A stretch of 64,000 bases of DNA from positions 2,170,001 to 2,234,000 of the forward strand of contig OZ014419.1 in NCBI GenBank assembly GCA_963965975.1. Reading direction: 5' to 3'. Under the pieces are notes generated by a model. That model made no database searches. It was not told where the DNA came from and saw nothing but the letters and a program-made list of their open reading frames with translations. The stretch is from Xestospongia bergquistia. Its lineage: Eukaryota > Porifera > Demospongiae > Haplosclerida > Petrosiidae. The position numbers were made by a program, and so were the translations under genes. Positions 10,807-23,690 of this stretch are shown here, one piece after another. Every line of letters begins with the position of its first letter. Position 1 is the first letter of the stretch.

Positions 10807-13800
10807 TTACATACACTCATACACACTGGTATCTACTGGTGGTTCACACTCATCATAAATATCATCAGTTAGTTTGGACTGATGTAGACTGTAGGGCTCA
10901 CAGACTTTCATTTCAATATCTTCATCGGGTCTATAGATAGACAGTGTATGAGTTAATACAACATAACAGAAATATGACAACTTACCTACTATCTGTTCCT
11001 TTAAATGTATTAGTTATGAATGATTTGAGTCTGCAAAGTAAGAAATTCTTAATAACTATAAACATTATATGTTCACGTACTGTCTGACATATAGTAATAG
11101 CAGTATATTCCCAACAACACTAACTATCACTACAATCAACAGTATACCAACTAGTATACCCAGTACAGTAATAGTACTAGTGCTATATGAAGTGACTGTA
11201 GAGACATTTAAAATATAGTGATTATTTCTGATATTCTACATACCTTTAACAGTAGTACCTAATGTTGATTGAGGAGATATTATTGACACTAATGTTGTAG
11301 AAGGTATAGCTGATGAAGATACTACTGAATGAAGTGTTAAACAGAACTTGTATCACTAACTTACATATTGTGGATGGCTCAGAAAGTGTCATATTAACAA
11401 TTACTGTCCATAGTCCATAACCATTAACAGTGTAACCACGTACACCAAACAGATAACAGCTGTTGCCTATCAGATCGCTTATAGTCACATTTATACTACT
11501 TGTATTAGTTTTTATCATTGGACTAAACTCATCACTAGGAGAACAACTACCATTAGACTGATAAATAGTGTACCCTATCTCATATGTGATAATAGGATAG
11601 TCTACAGGAATATAACTAGGTACATTCCATGAGATAACAGCCCATGTAGTAGACATAAAACTGGATAGTGTACTAACTGGACCAGGAACTGAGTACAAAG
11701 TATAATTGTTGTTCACTAGAACTGACAATGTACTTACTAGTTCCAATCTGTACTTCAATAGGATCACTAAAGGGACCTCTTCCAATGGAGTTCACACCAG
11801 CTACACTCATGTTATAAACATTACCAAATACTAGATTATTCACAATGACATATCTCTCACTACTGGTCAGGTTGTATGTCATAGTATTGTTACTAATCAT
11901 CACAATATACTCAATGATTCTACCATTACGTAGATGACAATCAACCTCTTCCCCTGTGATATTGTTTGATGTCAAACTAACAGATGAAACCATGATCAAC
12001 TTTGGTGATCCAATAGGTTCTAAAATTGTATCATAAATTTCTATTGAAACATTAAAACTATTAATTACCTGTTGGTTCTGTTTTATCTAACATCATTACT
12101 GGACTAGACTCTCCTAGTATATTACCAGCTCTCACTGTGATGGTATAGTTCATACCACTGAACAATTCTCTTAATATATAACTGAATGTTGTAGTGGACT
12201 GATGAGGAGTAACAGAGATCACTGTCACATTAACTGATGATAACTCAAGACAAGATGGACTATAGGAAATATTGTAGTATGATACATAGTTACCATCTTC
12301 ACTACTGGGACTAGTCCAATTCACTCTAATAGTAGTAGTTGAGACATCACTCACTGAGAGATAAGCTACTGGTGTAGGAACTAGATAATCAAAAAAAGTC
12401 ACATTGTGTTTATACAAATATTAACTCACCATCAAACCTTAACAATCTTTGTGTACTATTAATTGAAGGAAGATCTTTATATGAGTAAACACTGATCTCA
12501 TAATATCTACTCAAAGTTAGTCCATTGATTACAACTTTATCTTCTCTAGTAGATAATAATATCGTGTTGGTACCTATTCCAGTAGTAGAGTTAATGACAA
12601 TCACAGATCACTCCTTTATACATTGCTATACAGGTAACATTAACTGACACTCCCAGTGAATCAGGATATACCAGTAGTGTGTTGTTGTATATGAGGAGAT
12701 CAGAATCAAATAATGTATACATTGAGTTGTACTTCATTACTCCATTCACTAACCAGTAAACATCAGTAGTAACATTGACAATAGTTGTCATACAATCAAT
12801 ATGATATTGAGTGTTTTGAAGTTCAATAATGGATGAGACAAATGTCCAATTGATTAATGAAATAACTAAAGGAAGATATTGACCTAGATATTAATTTATA
12901 TTGACCTAGACATTATAATACCTGATGATAATGTTTGTACACTAATTGTATTACTAGCAGGTCCCAGTATATCTTGATAGGCTCTAACTGTGATGTTATA
13001 AGTTGTTGCTGGTATCAGTCCCTTCAGTGTCATCTCATTCTGACTACCTCCAATTACCTGTTGTGTCACAGTGTGCGTGTCACTAGTGACATTGACTACA
13101 TATCCATCAGCATCAGATGGAACAGGTGTCCAACTGACAGTGATAGTGGTAGCTGTCTTGTTGATCAGAGTAGGAGGAGAGGGAATGAATCCTGGAGCTA
13201 AGAGGATTACTTGTGACATCATGTAACTATAGTAGTAAAAGTACTTACCAGTTACTGTAAAATAACGATTTCTTGTAATGTCTGCAGCTGCTACATAACA
13301 CCTATATACATGATCACCATTATTGTTTGATTGACTATTGATCACATCTGTACTCCAAGTAACATCAAGTGTATAAAAATGTGTTTCATTTTGACTAAAA
13401 AGGGTCTGTCTGGAACTGAGAACACAACTGTATCCATTTGGTGGTGATGCACAATTTAATACATTATTATTGTAGTACCACTGAATTGTAGGAAATGGCC
13501 ATCCAGTATATACACATTGAAGTTTATAATGTTGTGGAACAACTGTCATATTAGAAGGAAGTTCAACAACACTGAAATTTGTGATCTCTATATGTCCTAT
13601 AGTAGATCAGTAACAAATGACAGTGTGTACTAGTACAATGAGATATAACTTACTGAATATATGAACAGTGATGATGTTGGTAGTAGGATCAGAACAATTA
13701 CTGGGTAGACAACACTTAAACTCATCACCACCAAAATCAAATTCACGAAAATTATCAGCACCAGGTCTGTATATAGTGATGTTAGCTGGAGTATTAGATA

Positions 13801-14130
13801 TAATACAACGGAGAGGATTATTTCTAGTACTGGATCCACAGTTGACAGGTTGTCCATTAGGATTAACCCACTCTCCTCCAGACAAAGTAGAATCAGGTAA
13901 CACACACTGAAGATGTGATATATATAATGATGATTCTGGTGTGATGTATATATGATTGGTGTAGGAGCCATTAGGATAACAATCTCCATTGAACATCAGG
14001 TAGATACCTAGAACATTGTCAATAAATGATGTACTACACATCAAGTCACTTTACCTGAGTCTGGTGGACAGTTACTAATAACTTTACTGACACATAACAA
14101 GAAGGTAGTAGCCAGTAGTAGTACAGACAT
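10807..14130 (-). pseudogene. Ig/FN3 receptor, copy B, with an exon-fusing deletion
   Basis: Same plan as copy A: signal exon from 14130 (MSVLLLATTFLLCVS), N domain (13650-13990), Ig (13250-13545), FN3 (12920-13200), second Ig, further FN3 domains, a Ser/Thr-rich stalk exon (about 11245-11330), a transmembrane exon (about 11090-11200) and a tail ending VYECM-stop at 10807. About 170 bases are missing at 12606 relative to copies A, C and D. The deletion removes the end of the second Ig exon, the intron and the start of the next FN3 exon. The fused frame reads GVICDCH and stops at 12591. The gene would therefore make at most a soluble N-Ig-FN3-Ig protein, unless the deletion is an assembly fault or the fused exon is skipped. 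The rest of the copy is still open, so the loss looks recent. Confidence 0.7.
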
Positions 14131-14190
14131 TGTCTTACAATGTAACTTAACAGAACACTTCTCTCTGATATACGTTTCCTATTTTCACAG

Positions 14191-14250
14191 TTAGTACGGC
14201 ATTGCCATATTGCCGCCCTTCGCTAAGCTTGGGGGCGGTAACAAGGCACA
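14191..14250. repeat. GC-rich hairpin remnant upstream of receptor copy B
   Basis: CCGCCC at 14213-14218 pairs with GGGCGG at 14233-14238, and the loop TTCGCTAAGC matches the one at 4370-4379. The outer stem is eroded. It lies 61 bases upstream of the start codon. Confidence 0.6.
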
Positions 14251-14356
14251 TCAAATTTTTCCTATTCACGCACTGTTTGATTTCACTATTAAAACACATT
14301 AGTACTATACACATTACATTATATTAGAGATAATCAGTTAAAACAATATATAATTA

Positions 14357-14763
14357 TTATTCTGTAGATTTAGATCTATAACAACATTGACATGGGATCC
14401 AGGATGAGTACAACTTTCTCCATTTAATATGTACAAGAATCTAAGTTGACACAGAGACAGTAGATATTATTGTACTACGTAAATGGTATTATTACCAGCG
14501 TAACTCTCTAAATTTCTCACTGATCTGATATTAGTCTGAATAAATCTCTCTACATCTCCTACTTTACCAGGAATACAATGAAACTTTAATTGATATCCAC
14601 TACCAAATTTGGTCTTCAGATGAATCTGAGAACCAAGACATTGTAGACGAACATAATTCATAATACCTGAGATAAAAGACAAATAACACAACTCACTCAA
14701 CAATAACTCACTCTCTTTACTTACCAATACGTGTACACAAATAATCAGCTTCTTCCATAGCAT
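14357..14763 (-). pseudogene. ABCA 3' end, fragment b
   Basis: Matches the ABCA C-terminal exons: the tail at 14357-14400 is joined directly to a later part, so the exon with the QIGIVDWG motif is missing, followed by the exon at 14470-14660 ([11 protein letters not shown]). Only the very end of the nucleotide-binding exon remains (14720-14765). Truncated copy next to receptor B, keeping the receptor/ABCA pairing. Confidence 0.75.
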
Positions 14764-14799
14764 TCCACATAAATTAATATAATTTCAAATTCAATGACT

Positions 14800-15529
14800 A
14801 AAACAGTAGTTGTCTAAGTAACATTGCTACTACTACACTACACAATAACAATAATGTATATCAACTATCATGCTAGGAAAGAATTTGGTTTGTATATAGT
14901 TGGCTGGCTCTTTTGTCAGCTGAGTACAACATTTGAACTTCAACATTTATATAATTCTCATCAGTTTCTCTAGTCATAGAGCATTGTTGAGGACATAATG
15001 AAGGTAGTTGAGGATAGGGAAGATCATTGTATGATTAGAAACAAGCTAAAAAGTTAGAGATATCACAACTTCCTGGACAGCTGGGACTACTACCAGGTAA
15101 AGAATATGGACTATATAAAATAAAAGGAACATATCAATTATAATAAATGTACTCTTGACATATATGGAACAAGTTGTTTGTCTGTGTATTGAACAAAATT
15201 CATAACTGTGTACTGAATAACAATCTGTTTAAAGAAATCAATGATATATCTTCCTTCATATAGTATTAACTGACCACTACACTGCTGTTCACAGATATAA
15301 TGTGTATAGAAGTTATTCACATTAACATAATATCTATCATATACAAAATAATAAACATATTCCACTAGTTGAATTAAAGTAATATATCATTGGATGTTAC
15401 TACTATATAATCCTTGTTTAGAAGGTAGTTTACAAGGATCAGGTTCTAATTACATTAATACTAAATACTGTAATGTACTGTACTCTTCTCTTACTAGAAC
15501 AATCTCTGAGATAAATACAAATATTATTC
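14800..15529 (-). pseudogene. cysteine-rich module fragment, copy 3
   Basis: About 14800-15110 matches 7400-7800, 20520-20880 and 22700-23110. The minus strand gives SCPGSCDISNF and LPSLCPQQCSM, but with an in-frame stop between them. A further open stretch at 15138-15365 (with YICEQQCSG) is of unknown identity. No complete gene. Confidence 0.45.
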
Positions 15530-15745
15530 AGTAATGGATGAGACAAATGTCCAATTGATTGATGAAATAACTAAAAAATAACTTGAGATGAGCAAATTTA
15601 TAGATATTACAATACCTGATGATAATATCTGCACGTTGATTGTATTACTAGCAGGTCCCAGTATATCTTGATAGGCTGAACACATGTCATGGAACAACTG
15701 TCATATTACAAGGAAGTTTAACAACACTGAATTTTATGATCTCTA
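15530..15745 (-). pseudogene. rearranged receptor scrap
   Basis: About 215 bases that join the start of the second Ig exon (15535-15570), the last part of the first FN3 exon (15615-15677) and the start of the first Ig exon (15690-15745) of the Ig/FN3 receptor family. The middle of each is missing, so it is a deletion-collapsed remnant. Confidence 0.7.
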
Positions 15746-17007
15746 AAAACAGCACAGGCACAAATGATTATAGTTAGAGACTATAGTTAAAAGAGACTAT
15801 AGTTAAAAATGTAGATCTAAAATCAATTGAATAGTTATAATATATTGATGTATTTTTTCTGTCCTATTTACTATAATAGTGATGATACAATTGTCAACTC
15901 TACTATCCTTGTTTGCATTCCATGTAAAGGATCAACATCACCCTATCTCTATATTTACTTCACTTTTAGAAAATGTTGTTTATTTAGTTCTTTGCTTTAA
16001 TTTTTTTAAATGAAGTGTTTAAATAAGTTAGTGTCAAGGATTTAGTCATCACTGGTAGATCTTAAAACTATACTTTTAAATAAAAATTTTATTTGAAAAA
16101 CAGTTTTATTGCACTTTTATATGAAGTAGAATACTAACAATAATACTTCAGTATGGAGATTGATATGAAAGTAAAAGTCTGTATACTGATACTGAATGAT
16201 GTCTACATTGACATACTCTTTTTTAAAAAGAATCTCTACTTTCATTTATGACATCTAAAAAGCATATAATATAATAATATTATTATTATATTATTATTAA
16301 TATTATTATAATACTATGCATATAATACTAAACCAATTCAACACTATTAACACTTAACAGTTAAAAAAACAACATAATTTTACTTTAAACATAACATTTT
16401 TATATAACAAAAGCAAATTCTTAATACCATATTCTCAATACCTATGTGTATTATTATATTATCTTTAATATATTATATTAACTGAGGAATGCTATAAAAA
16501 GTACTGTACTTACACCTTAGAGAGTGATGGGCTTGCAAGACCATTCACAACTGAAGGTCACCATGGTTAGATAGCTGATAATAGTATTGACTTTTCTCTT
16601 TGATGACAAAGAAGCAGAAAAATATCTAGTTTGTATATTAGATATGTCTAACACAAATAAATTAATTCAAAAGGATGAGTAAACAACTTTCTTTTTCCCA
16701 CCTGGCATACTATGTGTGCCAGGTAGTCCTAAGATTATTTTGGACCATGTGCATATAGTTTAATATTTATATGTTCATACTGAGTTGAATTACCAGGCAT
16801 AGGTAGGAAAAAGGAACTTGAATATTATTTCTATCTTTCTGATTGAGGACACACTCTCACATGAAAATAAATAGTAAAGTAGTAGAGTAATATGATTATA
16901 CGAGTAACAAATGTTCATATTTTAAATAAAACTAACAACATTTACCAATAATAAATTACAATATTTGTTGCAATACATTTGCTACAACTCCAAATAATAA
17001 TTAACAT
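15746..17007. other. AT-rich stretch with small remnants, no gene
   Basis: No coding region is supported. It holds an AT-repeat palindrome at about 16265-16325, a short hairpin at 16700-16724 (ACCTGGCA pairing with TGCCAGGT) and an ABCA exon remnant at about 16783-16850. Confidence 0.5.
16783..16850 (-). pseudogene. ABCA N-terminal exon remnant
   Basis: Resembles the small ABCA exon at 58985-59045 ([10 protein letters not shown] region) on the minus strand, with several substitutions. It has no neighbouring ABCA exons. Confidence 0.5.
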
Positions 17008-17770
17008 GATATACACATATACACTGGTATCTACTAGCAATTCACACTCATCATAAATATCATCAGTTAATTTAGATTAATGTAGACTGTAAGGTTCACA
17101 GACTTTCATTTCAATGTCTTCGTCAGATCTATAGATAAAGAGTGTATGAGTTTACACAAGGTAACAGAAATATGACAACTTACCCATTGCCTGCTCCTTA
17201 ATTACTAATGTTTTGAGTCTGCAAAAGTTAAAATGATAACTAAAAATATTATATCTTTCACATACTGTCTGACATATAATAATAGCAGTATAATGAAGAT
17301 GAAACAAGTTATCACTACAATAAAAAGTATACAAACTAGTACACCCAGTACAGTAATAGTACTAGCATTAGCTAAAGTGACTGCAGAGATATTATAAACT
17401 TATATCATGATAGTCTACATACCTTCATCATTAGTACATAGTGTTGCTTGAGGAGATATTGTTATAGAAGTCACTAGAAAAAGTAAAAAATAGTATATTG
17501 ATTATTTGAACTAAGCAACTTGTAACTCAATTAATGTTCAATTGCCAATTACTGTCACTGAAAATACCTGTTGTATGTAACTCAACTAAAGTTTGGTTAT
17601 CAATTACTGTCCATAAACAATAACCATTAACAATGTAACCATGTACACCAAACAGACAAGAGGTGTTACCTATCAAATCACTTATAGTCACATTTATACT
17701 ACTTGTATTAGTTTTTATCATTGAATTAAACTCATCACTAGGAGAACAGCTACATTAGACTGATGAGAAG
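17008..17770 (-). pseudogene. 3' fragment of Ig/FN3 receptor
   Basis: Holds the last FN3 exon (from about 17770), a stalk exon, the transmembrane exon (about 17270-17390) and the tail exon. The FN3 exon has lost its 5' half and has a one-base deletion near 17752, where SNGSC goes out of frame. The tail has a stop at the HQSK position (TAA near 17080) and the normal final stop has been lost. It lies just 3' of the NIDO-EGF gene on the same strand. Confidence 0.75.
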
Positions 17771-17976
17771 TGTACCCTATCTCATATGTAATAATAAGTT
17801 AAAGATAGTCTATAGAAATATATTGCCTCTGACCATATGGTATGTATTCAGGTACGTATTAACTTGTAAACTGTATAAAGAAAACATTTTTAGGATTTAT
17901 TGGTCATTGATTTGAACTGATTCTGTGATCATTATCTCCCTCTTAAATTGAAAATGCATTTTTATGTAGTAAATAC

Positions 17977-19466
17977 CTGATCCAGAGAGGGAGGGGCTAT
18001 CAGTATCATCAACAACAATTTTTGTCTCACAAGAATCACCAGTGTAGCCACTGTGACAGGTACACACATCAGGCTCATTACACGTTCCATTAACACATCC
18101 CATTGAACAAATACCAGTGTCACATATTGATCCTGTCCATCGGTTGCCACAAAAACAGGTGTTGGGACGAATACAAGCACCATTGACACATGCTGGAGAA
18201 CAGATTGCTACTGTGCAGTCACTTCCATTCCATCCAGCATTGCAGGTATGACAAACACCATTATCTTTATTACAGATATTATCAGGACAAGCAGCAACAT
18301 TACAGGTACCTCCAGACCACCCACTTTGGCATGTACAGACTCCAGGACTGTTACAGTCTCCATTGACACATGGCAGAGAACACACTGCTTGTGTACAAAT
18401 GTGACCACTCCAACCAGTCCTACATGTACAAGTGTTAGGTGTTGTACAAAAACCATAAGTTACACTGCAATCAGCTTGACATTTCACTATGTAAATGAAA
18501 TAACAACATTATAATTGTGGTTCAAATTTTGAGCTACAAAGTATAAGTTTCTGAGCATATGCGTACTTACTACAAATCTATAGTTCATTAACTTTACACA
18601 TACTAACAGTAAATGACATTAAACTTTTAACCAAATTTGGAAAGCTGTCTAACCTGGATGAATAATCTCCCCATTATCACCAATTAGAAATAGCCACTTT
18701 CCTGGCACATCAACATTTGATTGCATTAAGGAAATACTTAATATTGCTGCTGTATTAGAGCCTGTTTGAGTCCATGTGGATCCACAGGATTTTAATTCCA
18801 CTGAGGCATATCCATTCCCATTTATAGCCCATTCTGTCATATTATAATAATAGTACACCAGTGATCGATTACCTCCATTGGCTATAACTAACTGAAACAC
18901 ATCTTTCTGTAAGAAATGAAACAACCATCTTCATAACTGTGCATGAGATAATGTTAGAACAAAACAATATACTTACCATTATAACTCCTGCTGAAGAGTC
19001 CAGATCACTGCCAATATTCCATGTAACAACTATCAGAGTATTTGGATCAAAAGCAGGCTCTCTGGGATAATTAGCAGAATAATCTCCTTTAACTCGATTT
19101 TTTAATATAAGATCAATGTTAGCACGTCTATAAAAGACCTCGTGTGTATCAATATCACCAGAACTAACTGGAAACACTTTGAAAACTAGAGAAGGTGTTT
19201 GGCCAGAAGGAGATAGAGATGCTTCTCCTGCAATAGAGACCTAGCAAAAATCACAAGTACCATTAAGTAATATAACAAAGATACTGACTTTTAGTACTCA
19301 CTGCACCACAACCTAGTCCAATATCAGGGGAAAAACTAAGAGTTGCTTCAGTACTTGTAACTTTTATATCAGAAGCTACTTGGCCATTTGGAAAGAAGTT
19401 ATTAGCATGAAATGACAGAACAAATTTTAGTAGACAACTCTGCAGAAGTAAACTCTTACAAAACAT
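17977..19466 (-). CDS. NIDO domain plus EGF-repeat extracellular protein (3' end unresolved)
   Basis: Four exons splice in phase: 19302-19466, 18977-19240, 18654-18906 and 17977-18486. The start at 19466 opens a hydrophobic leader (MFCKSLLLQSCLLKFVLS). Exons 1-3 encode a NIDO (nidogen-like) domain, with DIDTHEVFYRR, LIVVTWNIG and VFQLVIANGG followed by WAINGNGYASVEL. Exon 4 encodes five EGF/tenascin-type repeats, each with a CVNG- or CxC-type core and a CxCxxGWxGxxC-type ending, then an acidic/Ser linker (DDTDSPSLSGSG) and a GT donor at 17976. That is about 397 residues. No convincing next exon follows: the next recognisable coding is the dead receptor fragment at 17008-17770. If the donor is not used, the frame runs on to a stop at 17897, giving a secreted protein. 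Likely a matrix or cell-surface protein; the function is not known. Confidence 0.75.
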
Positions 19467-20519
19467 AGTGGCAGAGAAGACAAAAACCCACTTTACTGCT
19501 GTTGTATCGTGTGTAGATAGAGCAATTCTTTTTTTGTATATCAACGTGGCCCAATGGCCAACTGAGCATGCGCCAATACATAAACATAAGATTGTGTGTA
19601 CTGAACTCACAAGTATGCAGTGTTACTTCAATAGCTGAACTGAAGCTAAAATAAACTACACAAGTAAGGAATGCATGTAATTATATTTTTGCTCAGATAC
19701 ATTCTACTTCCCACTGACACTTGTTGTAAGAGGAGGATGAGTGTTAATTGAATTAAGTTTATGTTAATATATAAAATATATTGTGTTATGTATATTACAA
19801 TAACAATAAAATTGACAATGTGTTTAAAATAATTTACAGGTTTACTTTGTTTATGATACTATTATAAATTAGTGTTCTCATATTATAAATATTCCAGTCA
19901 TGTATTTTTTTCTCTACAATACAAAAAGGAATACTTGTAGCACTCATGTTATAAATCTACTGAATAATAAAATAATGTTCATTCCAAAATGAGGAAAAGT
20001 ATACCAGCAGAGAGTAATAGAAAAACCAATATCACTTGTTAATAAGTGTTGTGAAAACTAAAAGTAGAAATAGATTGTAATGGTCTTACTAACTAATCTA
20101 CAATGTTACCTTAATAAAACATTTATGATGTCTTTAGTATTTGAGCTTGAAATTCTATTCCCTATATAAACAATACATGTATAGACAATGAACTAATAAT
20201 TAATTAAAAATTAACACTGTTAAAACTGTCTTATCCAATTCAGATTTTACTATATAATTTATATAAAATACACACTACTTTATTAGATGTAAGCATCAGG
20301 TATCGTTATCTGTGAAATAATGTACACTTAGCATAGTGTCAGTTTGTTGTTATCATAATAATACTCATAGTAGCTTTGAAAGAAATTATAGTAGCTAGGA
20401 AGTTATATTGGTTAATGATTTTAACAATGTATTTCTTGTTGACTTATATCAAATATTGGAAAGAGTAAATCCAGATAATCAGCATGACAAATGCTACAGT
20501 TTAACTTACAATTCCACAG
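19467..20519. other. intergenic, nothing recognised
   Basis: AT-rich, with no credible exon on either strand. The first few hundred bases would contain the promoter of the NIDO-EGF gene; no motif is convincing. Confidence 0.5.
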
Positions 20520-22240
20520 AACTAGTTAGTTACTACACAATAACAATGATGTATGTCAACTATCATGAACTAATATAACTTCATTCAGATTGAGGACACT
20601 AATGAACCCAACAATGAAATGTTTTATCATTTCTTTCATGAAATAGCACCTATAGTTGATTATAATACAATAATATTAAAGTTATTATGTCATGTACCAC
20701 TTACTAATTGATATATTATCAAATGAGCTCTCTATATACAATGACCCAATTTTGTCACACAATTCTCATCAGTGTCTCATTAGTCATTGAACATTGTTGA
20801 GGGCATAATGAAGATAAACAAGGATAAGGAGGATATATATGAGGAGGAGGCAGAATATCATTATATAAATAGTAATAAGCTAAACAGTAAATTAACACTA
20901 TATAAAAAAGAAGAAACATTTGACCAATAATATTACAATCTATATACAAAAATACTTACAATATTAACTTGTAACATATAAAATACCTGTACAATATGAA
21001 CAATTACATTGATCATTAGTTGGTGTAATAATATATGTACAATTATTGGGTACAGGATCACATAATGGACATGGACACTGATCTTTATAAACACATCTCT
21101 TATTTGTAGTATCAAATATCTAAATGAAATAGTCAAATAATAGCAAGTTACTTCATTGGAGCATTAAAATATTAGGAACTTACACTTATAATTATTTAAG
21201 CTATCCACTATAATATGACTGTGTTCTATTATAAGTTCATAACTTACTTGTCCAATAGGACATTCATATCCTGGTTTATAATATGGTAAACAAACATGTG
21301 GAAGTTGTAAAAGAGCATCATTACATGTATATGTACATGATCTACCACATGGCTTAAAGATTTGTCCTCTTTTCTCACATGACACTATGAGAGAGAGAGA
21401 GAGAGAACAGTACATGTGTTCAGTATATTAATACAATATTTACTACACTCACCTGTTAATTCAGTATCATTTCAATAGAATTGTACCTGATATTCACCAC
21501 ATATATCTAACTTATACTTAGCTTGTAGGATATCTGATAATTACATATATCAATATCACATAATACATGCTTGCTTATTAGTAGGATAATCAACTATATA
21601 ATGAGAATATAATATGTTATAATGAGTAATATTGTAACTTTATATCGTTAATCATAAACCTGTAAACCTATGTTATATTTTTGAATACATAAGTAGAAAA
21701 TACTGAAGAAGACCAACATCATACGTTAATACGTTACGATATAAAGTAGATGTATCATTACTTACTACACATATCAGTGACATCATCTCCTGTTGCATTA
21801 TAAAAATTTGTTAAACATTCTCCACAGACACAGACTGTATTAGAAATATATTAGTACAATGTTTACTATCACATAAATCATAAATACAAGTAATAACTTG
21901 TCCTGGATACATATCACATGTCTATAAAATAAAATCTAATTAAAGTGCATTATATCTATAAGTCTGTAAGATCAAATTAGGAATGACAAATACAGTAAGA
22001 AGTTGTTAATTATCTTATAACTCACTACAAGTTAGAACACACTTCTCAAGAGATTTAGAATTATTACTGTTACCATCACAACCACTATATATAAATGGCT
22101 GACATTTTCCTAACATACAATTAAAGTAGCAATGAGTGATATATATCTAGTACATGAACAACTGACAGGAGTTAACCCACATATATCTAAATATGACAAC
22201 TCATTAAAGAACTATTAATACAACCTATATGTAAAGATTT
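20520..22240 (-). pseudogene. Kunitz/TIL/VWC-family gene fragment, copy 4 (best preserved)
   Basis: Minus-strand exons in upstream order: Kunitz C-terminal half (22030-22135), a VWC-like exon (21770-21925, in frame as CDMYPGQVITCIYDLCD), a short exon (21450-21560), a TIL exon (21245-21385, with CEKRGQIFKPCGRSCTYTC and ECPIGQ), the end of the TIL plus a VWC-like exon (20990-21125, FDTTNKRCVYKDQCPCP then CNCSYC), and an exon with SLCPQQCSM (20755-20880). The TIL cysteine pattern continues across the 21125/21245 intron, which supports this reading. A missing segment near 21830 and the lost upstream module suggest decay. Predicted secreted protease-inhibitor-like protein. Confidence 0.55.
21389..21407. 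repeat. short (GA)n at a 3' splice site
   Basis: A short counterpart of the GA repeat at 9341-9410, at the same place before the TIL exon acceptor. Confidence 0.7.
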
Positions 22241-22679
22241 TAAAATATTTACTAAAAATAGAACAATATTTAACTTGAGATTAAGTTAGTTATAAAATAT
22301 GAATGAAGTTTGTAGTAATAATTATGACTAAGGTATGTGTTGTTATAAAGAATTATAGTACAATACAATTTGAATTAATACACTACTGCTGTTATAATCA
22401 TATTGTATGTAATCTATAAGTCTCTGTTTATTAAGACATAAAGATATAATATATATAATGTTGTATATACTACAACTATTGATATATTCTTTTAAAAACA
22501 AATTGTGTTTTTATTTTCAAAACATCCTCTGTAAGAAAAGAATTAACATTCTCTTGAGGTAGAGTTATAAATCATCATGGATACCACATAGTAATACCAA
22601 CAATGAGAATAGTTTGTAAATGGCATTATATTGTAGATATTGTACTGTTATCATGTTTAAATTAATCTATACATTCAAT
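22241..22679. other. flank repeat, no gene
   Basis: Matches 300-650 (the 3' flank of receptor copy A) up to about 22580, but the receptor itself is absent. It then joins sequence like 7290-7380. A duplication scar. Confidence 0.5.
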
Positions 22680-23690
22680 GTTAAATTAGAAATCGAAAGT
22701 TAAAAGACTAAAACAGCAGTTGTCTAAGTAACATTACTACTAATACTACTACACAATAACAATGATGTATATCAACTATCATGAACTAATAATAACTTCA
22801 TTCAAATTGAGGACACTAAGGAACCCAACAATGAGATGTGTTACATTTCTTCATGATGTAGCACTTACAGTTAATTATAATATAATAATATTAAAGTTAT
22901 TATAATGTGTACCACTCACTGATTAATATATCATCAAATGAACTCTCTCTATATATACAATGACTCCATTTTGTCATATCATTCACATCAGTTTCTCATT
23001 AATCATAGAACATTGTTGAGGACATAATGAAGGTAATTGAGGATAAGGAAGATCATTATATGATTAGAAACAAGCCATACAGTTAGAGATAACACAACTT
23101 CCTGAAAAACTGGAACTACTATGTTACAATATTAACTTATAACATATAAAATACCTGTACAATATGAACAATTACATTAATCATTAGTTGATGTAATAAT
23201 GTGTACAATTATTGAGTACTGGATTACAAGATGGACATGGACACTGATCTTTATAAACACATCTCTTATTTGTAGTATCAAATATCTAAATGAAATAGTC
23301 AAATGATAGTGAGTTACTTTATTGGAGTATTAAATATTAGAAAGCCAGAAGTCTTTACTTTCATAGTAAGATCTATGTAAATGTCTCCACGTGGTATCAT
23401 TAAAGATCTTAATACTTTATTTAAGCTATCTACTATAATGTGACTGTGTTCTATTATAAGCTCCTAACTTACTTGTCCAGTAGGACATTCACATCCTGGT
23501 TTATACCATGGTAAACAAACATGTGGAAGTTGTAAAAGAACATCTTAGATACATGTTTGTAGTACTTGTACATGTATAGTTGTATAGTTTTTTCATCATT
23601 GCATCATACTCATCACATTGATAACTATGTACACTATGGAAGGATTAGAATAACTAGGACCTATGTAGATATAACTATATACATTGGTAG
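22680..23690 (-). pseudogene. Kunitz/TIL/VWC-family fragment, copy 5
   Basis: Near-duplicate of 7420-8345. It holds a VWC-like exon (23155-23290, with CPCPSC and CNCSYC), a truncated TIL exon (23470-23550) and a short exon (23590-23700). The TIL exon stops after the VCLPWYKPG part, as in the sister copy. Confidence 0.55.

Noticed and set aside
13668..13910. plus-strand open frame over the receptor N domain
   Set aside because: Antisense shadow of a well-supported minus-strand exon.
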